Origin: Panax quinquefolius
Taxonomy: Eukaryota > Streptophyta > Magnoliopsida > Apiales > Araliaceae
Direction: 5' to 3'
Length of the DNA stretch: 64,000 bases
Assembly: GCA_020205615.1 (NCBI GenBank)
Contig: CM035163.1
Location: 58,191,899-58,255,898 of the forward strand
Shown here in pieces: positions 56,525 through 64,000 of the stretch. The notes beneath the pieces are model-generated. The model was not told where the DNA came from and searched no databases. It saw only the letters and a list, made by a program, of their open reading frames with translations. Both the position numbers and the translations under genes were made by a program. Numbering within the stretch: position 1 is the first letter of the stretch; the number at the start of each line of letters is the position of its first letter.

Positions 56525-57367
56525 GCTTCAAACTTCTTATTCTTGTTGGCTACCTTGTTGATTCCCAGCACCCACATTTCCATTCCACTTTCTTTTCAGG
56601 TTATTATTACCATTTCCACTACCACCACCTCCATTCTTCACCTCCACTTCATTCTTCTTCTTTTTCATTTTCTCGATTGAACTTGGTTATCGCCTCGCCC
56701 GCCTCCACCTTGGTGAGAATGGCCTTTTCCATTATGGGCGCAAAAAGTCTTCAATTTGGAACAAGGAAACCCTACTAAACAACTAGGGCTTGGTCCTGTT
56801 CAAAACCTCTTCGCCTTGCGCGTTCATCTCAGGCTTGACTTGATATGGCGCAAACCTCGCCAACTCGTTGACTTTTGCGGCATACTCCGACACCGTCATC
56901 GTTCCCTGCTTCAGTTCTAAAAACTGTACTTCTAATTGGCTTTTCGAACTCTCTGGGAAATAGGTCTCGAAGAAAATCTCTTTAAACCTTTCCCAAGTCA
57001 TAATTCCTGGTCCCTCCCAAGTTTTATTGGCTTGCCACCAATAACTAGCCTCTGCTTTCAACATGAATGTTGTAAAAGCAGTCTTCTGGTTATCCTCTAC
57101 CCTAGCCACATCAAAAACCTTCTCAATTTCCATGATCCATGTCTATTCTTCAACTGGATTCATGGATCCACGGAATTCTGGTGGTCCAACCGCCTTGAAG
57201 TCCATAAACGTAGCACCTTGGTTCTGAGGTTGATTTCGTGGTTGATTTTTTTGCGAGTGCACATCAAGAACATCACCACCACATTTGAATGGAGTTAGCT
57301 TCAAAGATTATCGTTGTTGGTTCCTTCGGTGGTTCTCTGATGAGGTGGTTGACGTCTGGGAGGCATT
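56525..57367 (-). pseudogene. Gag N-terminal and capsid part (element D)
   Basis: The probable start is the ATG at 57367 (MPPRRQPPHQRTTEG), as in many plant chromovirus Gags; a stop follows within about 20 codons. A second piece reads FKAVGPPEFRGSMNPVEE, a TAG stop, then the capsid frame 57133-56783 with KTAFTTFMLKAEASYWWQAN, MTWERFKEIFFETYFPESSK and QFLELKQGTMTVSEYAAKVN (Retrotrans_gag). After 56783 the frame is lost in a Lys/Glu- and Gly/Asn-rich linker before the zinc knuckles. Several stops and shifts make it non-functional. The 300 bp upstream (57368-57665) hold nothing I recognise. Confidence 0.8.
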
Positions 57368-57665
57368 TTTTGTTAAAAATACACTCATTAGATTATTACT
57401 CAACTCTTTTCAAGTAATTTCTACTTAACTTGCCCCCATAAAAGTAATCACTTCATAACACATAACACTTTGGATAAAAGAAGATAATAACTTTTATTCA
57501 TACTTAATTCTTTGAAAACATCATATTAATAGCATCATTGCTACTTACATTATTTTCCTGAACTACTAAAGTTTCAGGACATCATCATCATATCCCATAA
57601 GTTGCATAACACTTAGGATTTACATAATACTTATCATAACATAAATCATAAATCAAATACACTTC

Positions 57666-58418
57666 CTACGATGTCCTATTAAGATACTGCAAAGCCTTAC
57701 GACGCTCTTCTTCCATAATTCGGAACATGGTTCGACGATCTAGTATGTACGAGGGTAGCGTCTCGAACTGAATTGGATAACCCATGACCCTGTCTTGAGC
57801 TCGATTGATCGCGATGTTGAACACGTTATCCATCTCTTCCATCTTCCTTCTCTTTGCTCTTGTCGTCTCCCTCGCTATTTCGGCTTGTTGATAAGCTTCA
57901 TCACGCGTCTTGGCTCTTGCCCTTTTTGTAGATTCTTCTCTCAACTTGCTCTTCAACTCTGCATTCTCTGCTCTCATTTGGTTGTTCTCTTCTTCAGTGT
58001 GAACCAGCTTCTCTTCAACATTGTTCAGTCGTTCTTCTCGATCCTGGATCTCATCGTCCTTCTGTGCCATCGCCATCGAGGTGTTTGTTCACTACTATCT
58101 CTTGCAATTCCTCGACAAGATCTTGAAGTTCCACGTTCATGGTCATGCACCTCATCGTATATACGACACTACTATCGAGTTAAGTGAAATCCTTTCCTCT
58201 TCGTCCTCTTCTTCATCGATGCATGGCAGCTCCACGGGATCTTCCTCATCGTCTATCTCTATCTCATCATCCTCATCATGTACTCTCTCCTGCTCAACTA
58301 CTGTGACCAACGGAACTGTTTCCCGTGGCAGTAATTGTTCCCAAACTACCTGAATATCTCGAGGCTCCTCCTCCCTAGCTTGACTGGATCCTCCTATATT
58401 AGACATCCTGTCAACCAA
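57666..58418 (-). pseudogene. Extra upstream ORF with acidic and coiled-coil parts (element D)
   Basis: Between leader and gag, two reverse frames together cover about 250 codons. The first (58418-58152) starts MVDRMSNIGGSSQAREEEP and contains an acidic block, DEDDEIEIDDEEDPVE. The second (58076-57666) reads DEIQDREERLNNVEEKLVH, NNQMRAENAELKSKLREE and RAKRRKMEEMDNVFNI, a strong heptad-type coiled coil. Between them NVELQDLVEELQEIV lies in a third frame, so one or two frameshifts break an original single ORF. Gag itself starts later with its normal N-terminus. I do not know a named domain; an extra ORF before gag is unusual for a chromovirus. Confidence 0.6.
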
Positions 58419-58598
58419 AGTTTAAGTTTTAATTACTAATCATTACTACTCGACTCTCACGAGCACATAAGTTATAAACACATAAGCACATAAGTGTTTT
58501 ATTACTTCTTCCTTAAAACTCGATAAGAGTTTATCATTACTATCTTTTCAAAGGTTACTTCCTAAGGCTTTTCCCCCACCTAAGGTTCATAACCTAAG

Positions 58599-58610
58599 GC
58601 TTTGATACCA
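58599..58610 (-). other. Primer binding site of element D (initiator tRNA-Met)
   Basis: The reverse strand reads TGGTATCAAAGC three bases after the LTR end TGTCACA. The adjoining sequence matches the same place in element E. Confidence 0.82.
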
Positions 58611-58613
58611 ACT

Positions 58614-59748
58614 TGTGACACCCCCAAACCCAGGTACTTCATTCCCACAGGATTTGGTATTCACTTAATCAAAAATTCATATCTAGCTACCCAATCACAA
58701 TAAAACTGGATAAATAAAAACCTTCCCCATTAAAGGGTTACATAATAAAATCTCCCAGGTTGTCTAACCTTTAAATACAATCATTCAAATACGAAAAAAA
58801 AAAAATAATTAAACTTCATTACAACCATTCATTTAAAAACTGATAATAAAATATCAAATTACAAGTCTTCAAAACTTGTTCATCTTTCCTTTTCCCTTAC
58901 TGGTGCTAGGTACATCAGCCTTCTCATCCTTAACTGTAATAGTTATATAAGCAAGAGTGAGCAAACAAAGCTCACTTGAAATAATAATGAATGACAAACT
59001 TTTACAACAAATGTTAGATAAGAGACTCAATAGATTTTAAACAATATGATTTGTCAACATTTCAAGTATATAACCGAGGGTCCTAAGACATAAGACTAAC
59101 TATGTCCATAGTTATAAGTAATGTTTCAACTTAAACTTTAACAATCATAAGACTATAGGGACTCCTCGTACTTAGGGGGGATCAACCCTTCGTACAAATG
59201 TATTGTGCACAAACATTTCAACGCTAAGCGTAAGTTACCCCTAATAATAGGGTTGTTCATCTCAGTATTTAGAGTACAAGTCCGCACCAAAGTGAGTTTG
59301 GTTTGGATACATTTCAGGGTAATTTAGAATTCAACGAACATCAACTAAGGATTAGTTGAATAAAACCAATAACATCGTACTATAGAATAATCGTAATTGA
59401 ATCAACATGGTAAACCAAAATCATGCTTTAGGAATAATCTAATAGCATATACTTTGAATAACTATAACATGCCTTGCTTGAACAATATTAAGTCAAGGTT
59501 AATTAGAATTGAGTACTAAGCATGCATAGTAGTTTGAACGATAAAATTGTTCGACATTAGTATAAATAGTTGTGCATGCTAAACAACAAGTTAAATACAA
59601 GAATAACTTGTCAACATCAAACCAAAGTTTAGAAAGCTTGCATCATTTATAAGGTAATCGAATTGAAACAATAAATAGTTCAACAAGATAAAGAATTAGA
59701 AAACTTGCCTTGCTCGTAGGCTAAACCGAATCAATCGGATCAATAGAA

Positions 59749-59808
<60 letters not shown>

Positions 59809-61582
59809 TCATGTTATAGTTAGTCACTACTACTTTACAAATTTAACTAACTACATACATCATATAGGTTTGATTATTTAATCATATAATCAAGTTATAA
59901 CACAAGTTAATTGTTAATAACATACTTATTCATAGTATAGAAATACTAACATCAACATTTTACAGTCCTACTATCATCACATAACAATTTCTTAACATTT
60001 GAGTACAAAAAGTAATACCTTTATCGGACCATTTCATTAACTTCACACATGCAATTTACGATTTATATTGGTAGTGTATATCATTATAGAGAGATGATAG
60101 ACAATGTACATGAGAATAAAACTAAAAGGCACGCGTGCATGGCATGGCAATAGTGCATTGCATGACGAGATTAATCTATCGCTTAAGTTGTATTATGCTG
60201 AAATCGCTAGCTTGAATTCGATGCAACTTGGCAACAGTATAAGAAAAAGCCAATTTTGGCCTAAAAGTTCCTTTCTAACAGCCTAATTCACATGCAAATC
60301 ATACAAAGACTTCATGTAAACCTAATTCAAGAATTCCTAACATGTTTCTATCCATACAACAACATAAACAACAAGTTTAAAACATCCAATTTCACTATTT
60401 TTGATAAAAATTCACTTTTTGATGTTTTTGATGAAAATCAATACTGTGATTTTGTTTTTCAACCAAAACAGTTAATTTAAAGCATTTTATCAAAGTATAT
60501 ACATACTCTAACAAATTGAATAGCCAATTTATCAATAAAACAACTAAACAACCCATAATTTCTATTTTAACTAAACAATATATAATCACAAAACTCTTGT
60601 AAAAAATAATACTTTTCTTCACAAACATATACATAATATAAATTCATGGACTATTCTCAATCATAGCTTAAGAAAATAGTTTAACTCACTAGATTATCAT
60701 ATAAAATCACATACATAACAACTAATTTACCCTTACACAAGGATTCTACAGAGAATTTGGGAAGAGAGAAACTAAATTTTTAAAACTAAAAGAATAGGTT
60801 AATACCTTGAAGAAGAGAGATGATGATGATGATGGATGGCTATATCTTTAATTCTCAAGCTTCTTTCTCCATCTCTCCTAGCCTTTCTTCTTCTTTTCTT
60901 CTTTTTCTTCTTCTTCTTCTTCTTCCTCGAAGTTTTCTCTTTTCTTCCTAACTCTAACTACGTACTTAACAATCTAACGATATATAGGATATAATATATA
61001 TTAATTATATAATATAACTCTAATTTAACCGACATCGATTATTTTATTTTGAAAACCAAAAGCCATAAGGCTTGTTTGGCTAACCACTAACAAAAATCAA
61101 TTAATCCTTACGCCTTGTTTGGTAAAACACAATTAGATTAAAGACTTAATAGGCATTAGGCCTTGTTTGGAAAAACCGAATTAAAACTCCTTTAAGTTAT
61201 TTTAATAACTCCTTTATAAAAGGTTATTTGTCACACATTTACTAAATTAAATTAATCTTAATAACAATTTATTAAATTACTACATCACATAAATCAATAC
61301 CACAAAATTATAATTTTCTATATAATTATAACTTTATTTAATCAACTAACACATCCTTTTTAATTACAAATTCCAATAAAAAGAATAGTAATTCAATTAA
61401 TCAAAACTCTCTAACTTAATAATTAAATTAAATTAGCATAAAATAATTAATTTCCTTAATTATTTATTTAACAAATAACTAACCAAATTGAATCAAATTT
61501 GAACAATTATTTATTTAACAATAAACACATCCATTAAATACTTAAATAATTCAATAAATATTTAATAAAACAATTAAAAATT
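58614..61582 (-). mobile_element. 5' LTR of chromovirus element D (reverse strand)
   Basis: It pairs with 49794-52753. The inner end TGTGACACCCCCAAACCC is intact. The outer end stops at CAATTAAAAATT, about 13 bases short of the LTR start seen in the partner. It contains a (TA)n run at 59748-59806 and a pyrimidine tract near 60880-60930. About 3 kb LTRs plus 5.9 kb interior make 11.8 kb, consistent with the large Tekay/Del-type chromoviruses. Confidence 0.88.
59748..59806. repeat. (TA)n microsatellite in D LTR
   Basis: About 29 TA units, the counterpart of 50915-50954. Confidence 0.9.
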
Positions 61583-61808
61583 CTGCATAGTATTTTGCAT
61601 AGTAAAATCTTTTTATATAAAACATAATACTTTTATAAAGTTATTCGTTTTATTAGATTATAAATAGAATATATTATATTTTATTTAAAAGATTTTATTT
61701 TATTAGAATATTTTATTTATACTGCATAGTAAATCAATATGGATCGTCCGTTCAAAAGTAAATTAATCTTGATCGTTCATGAATTATTTATTATTCAGTC
61801 CGTTCTCC

Positions 61809-61817
61809 TTTAAATAG
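61809..61817 (+). promoter_or_regulatory. TATA box candidate of element C LTR
   Basis: TTTAAATAG followed by AAGCTCATTCCTTCATT and a GAGAGAGAAAC tract, in the same arrangement as TATAAATAG in the A and B LTRs. Confidence 0.5.
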
Positions 61818-61969
61818 AAGCTCATTCCTTCATTATTTCTTATGAATTCACTGACACTCTAGAGAGAGAAACTATAGAGAGAAAGAAGAAAAGTATTCTG
61901 CTACTTCACTACTCCTATATCCAGTTTCTTCTAAGGTAAGGGGTATTATTTCTTTCGTATTCATGAAGA

Positions 61970-62545
61970 GAACTTCTATTATTCCATTCTTTATTATTCA
62001 TTGGAATAACTGTATATCTGTGAGCTACCCTATACTTGGTGAAATTCTTCTGTTATTCCATTCTTTATCATTATGTTGGAATAATATGTCTATGCGAAGT
62101 ACCGCATACATAGTGAAATTATTCTATTATTCAATTCTTTATCATTATGTTGGAATAGTTTTATCTATGCGAAGTACCGCATACATGGTGAAATTCTTCT
62201 GTTATTCCATTCTTTATTATTCTGTTGGAACATCTTGTCTGTGCATTTACACATGACCTGGTTCCGTTATTTATTATTCTGTTGGAATATCCTATCGGTC
62301 CGTATTATGCCCGACTTGGTTCCATTAATTATTATACATTGGAATAACACATGCGTCTTGATCATCGCATGCATGGTGATTTTTGTTGTTATTCCATTCT
62401 TTATTATTACATTGGAATATCCAAAATCCGTGTGAATTTTGCACGACACGGGTTACATTATTTATTATTCATTGGAATAACCGTATGTCTGGGCCTATCG
62501 CATGCCCGGTGATTTCTTTTGTTATTCTATTCTTTATTATACTCA
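61970..62545 (+). repeat. Minisatellite of about 70 bp in LTR of element C
   Basis: About eight units share TTATTCCATTCTTTATTATT, TTGGAATA, a TGTCTGTG-like word, and GCATACATGGTGAAATTCTT. It is the inverse of the arrays in A. Confidence 0.78.
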
Positions 62546-63573
62546 TTTGGTTAAAGTTTTGACTTTATACTCCATGAAATTAGTGGGAATATCCTTGATA
62601 TTTGCGCTTCATCCGATATCTTTTCATGGAAATATTCTTACGAGCATTCTTGAATTTTACTCTACAAAGAAGTATCATGTTGACAATTTGGACGTTATTA
62701 GTTCATGGATAAATTAATTCTTGAACTTATTTTATTGAATTCTTATATCATTGTCATCATCCTCATGTTTATATTATGTTGAAAGTCAATACGTGGCTTT
62801 TGTAGTGCATAGATGGACTTGGTATGATTATGACCAGGGATTAATCGGTATAATCATGACCGTAATGTTACGAATGATGTGGTAAAAGTCCTCATTGGCC
62901 CGTAGTGCATTGATGGACAGTTGTTGGCATGATCATGACCATTGATGAATACATGAATATCCTTGGCCCGTAGTGCATGGATAATTTGTGGTTGTGATAC
63001 TAATGAATATCCTTAGCCGTAGTGAAGGGATGATGTAGATTATTTATTAAGCTGAGTCCCAGCGATAAAAGTGATGAAAAACCTTTTAAATCATAAAAGA
63101 TAGTAGATTTTATTCTCTACTTGACTCTTTTAATGTATTTCTTGTTCCGCTGTAGTTAAACTTGATGTTTGTTATATTGTACCAGTTTAACACTGTTGAA
63201 GGCTAACGATAATTTATTCTGCATTATCTTAGTCATAATATTTCTTACTGGGCTAGTTGAGCTCACCCTTTCTTTCCTTTGTTCTCTTGAGGAAATGAGA
63301 AGCGTAGCAAGGGACTAGTCGGGGAGCAGAGTAACGGTCCAGATGATAGCATTAGTAGTCCTCACTATTCTATTAAATATTGTGAAAATAAATGTAATGA
63401 GGATTCCATTGAGTGTGGATATTGTCTAGATGACAATATTCTTATTAAAACTCTTAGATTATGTTATGTCGTATTTTATATTTGTTGTTGTATAATTAAG
63501 TTATATTTGTATTATGCACCATGTATTTGGCGACTCGAATAGGTGATGTATACCTATTTTGGGGCGCCATGAT

Positions 63574-63585
63574 TAGTATCAAAGC
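63574..63585 (+). other. Degraded primer binding site of element C
   Basis: TAGTATCAAAGC lies two to three bases after the LTR end, compared with TGGTATCAAAGC in the related elements. One changed base suggests decay. Confidence 0.6.
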
Positions 63586-63756
63586 TTAGGGATATGATCC
63601 TGGTACGAGATGTGAGATAAGAACTAGGAGGGAGAGGCGGGAATTCGTTCTCTAGTATGACCTACCTAAGTTTATTTGGTATTTAATTGGTCGATCAGAG
63701 TATAGGGATAATATGTGATATGTTAATTAACCCTTGTTTTGTGGCAGTATTTAAAA

Positions 63757-64000
63757 ATGACTTCCGAGAATGTTGAGAACATCAATGGAGCACAGGAGAC
63801 CATTGAGTCTCCATAGATCAATAATCACGATAATGTGCATCAGGAAGGCGACAATCCTCAGGCAAACAACAACACTGACAAGATGATGAACGATGGAATG
63901 TTTAGAGGCTTTATGAAATTCATACAAAATCAGGCAAGAGCGGCACCTGTACAAAATGCAGGTGGAAACACTGGGAACTCTCGGACGGTCACCGCTAAGC
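63757..64000 (+). pseudogene. Chromovirus gag start, cut by window end (element C)
   Basis: The ATG at 63757 opens MTSENVENINGAQETIESP, then a TAG at 63814-63816, then INNHDNVHQEGDNPQANNN, MNDGMFRGFMKFIQNQARAA and VQNAGGNTGNSRTVTAK up to the window edge. Apart from the one stop the frame is open over 81 codons, and it is similar to the start of gag in B. No other domain lies within the window. Confidence 0.72.

Larger units (their letters stand above)
61583..63571 (+). mobile_element. 5' LTR of element C (A/B/C family), forward strand, start missing
   Basis: It follows the A-family LTR in inverted sense: U3 remnants with GCATAGTAAA words, TTTAAATAG at 61809, the tandem array (61970-62545), the GTAGTGCATGGATAATTTGT region, and the end GTATTTGGCGACTCGAATAG to GGGGCGCC. 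The front part is lost at the junction with D. A leader and gag follow in order. The partner 3' LTR would lie beyond the window. Confidence 0.82.

Noticed and set aside
53937..56778. Several forward ORFs of 60-120 codons within element D
   Set aside because: They are antisense shadows of the pol and gag frames, which carry clear catalytic motifs on the reverse strand.
1..64000. tRNA, rRNA or microRNA genes
   Set aside because: No cloverleaf-like or rRNA sequence was noticed; tRNA-like words present are primer binding sites. A tRNAscan-SE and Rfam run would be decisive.

Overview
This window reads as nuclear DNA of a flowering plant, probably a eudicot with a large, repeat-rich genome. It is AT-rich and contains no intact host gene. 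Nearly everything recognisable is a plant transposable element: Ty3/gypsy chromovirus-type elements primed by initiator tRNA-Met, Athila/Tat-type gypsy pieces, one Ty1/copia element, a CACTA DNA transposon and two possible Mutator-like ends. All element proteins seen are broken by stops, frameshifts or deletions.

Layout, with letters used only here. 1-79: 3' end of a copia LTR sitting in a reverse-strand gypsy gag (80-409) whose leader, PBS and Tat/Ogre-like LTR run to 3847 (element F). 3848-12682: reverse-strand element E (LTR remnant, PPT, short non-coding interior, PBS, long LTR), with a 2.6-kb non-autonomous CACTA element at 8626-11211 inside its right LTR. 12683-13009: the F LTR end again, inverted. 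13010-15416 and 22072-23314: a degenerate stretch ending in a probable LTR terminus (G), interrupted by element A (15422-22066; 5-bp TSD AATTA; 3-kb LTRs around only 497 bp). 23315-24990: Athila-type ORF remnant and LTR-like end. 24978-25430: GRF zinc-finger gene fragment and a TIR-like end. 26528-34922: copia element J with a perfect 5-bp TSD (ACTAC).

34923-36595: gene-like fragments and a second TIR-like end. 36596-48831: Athila element H (LTR end, PBS, gag, loss of pol, ORF C-terminus, 3' region), split by chromovirus element B (39260-47297). 48832-49793: an inverted LTR end of the A/B/C family. 49794-61582: element D, the best preserved chromovirus, with all pol domains recognisable plus an extra upstream coiled-coil ORF. 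61583-64000: a forward LTR of the A/B/C family and the start of its gag, cut by the window edge.

The nesting order is readable. CACTA went into E; A into G; J into gene-like or MULE-like DNA; B into H. E and D are each bordered by inverted copies of another LTR family, which simple insertion does not explain. I found no novel defence, CRISPR or biosynthetic system. The most interesting points are the drastically reduced element A with its 40-codon ORF, the cassette shared by A and B, the extra ORF of D, the telo-box cluster in the E LTR, the possible captured exon in the CACTA element, and the inverted-flank architecture.
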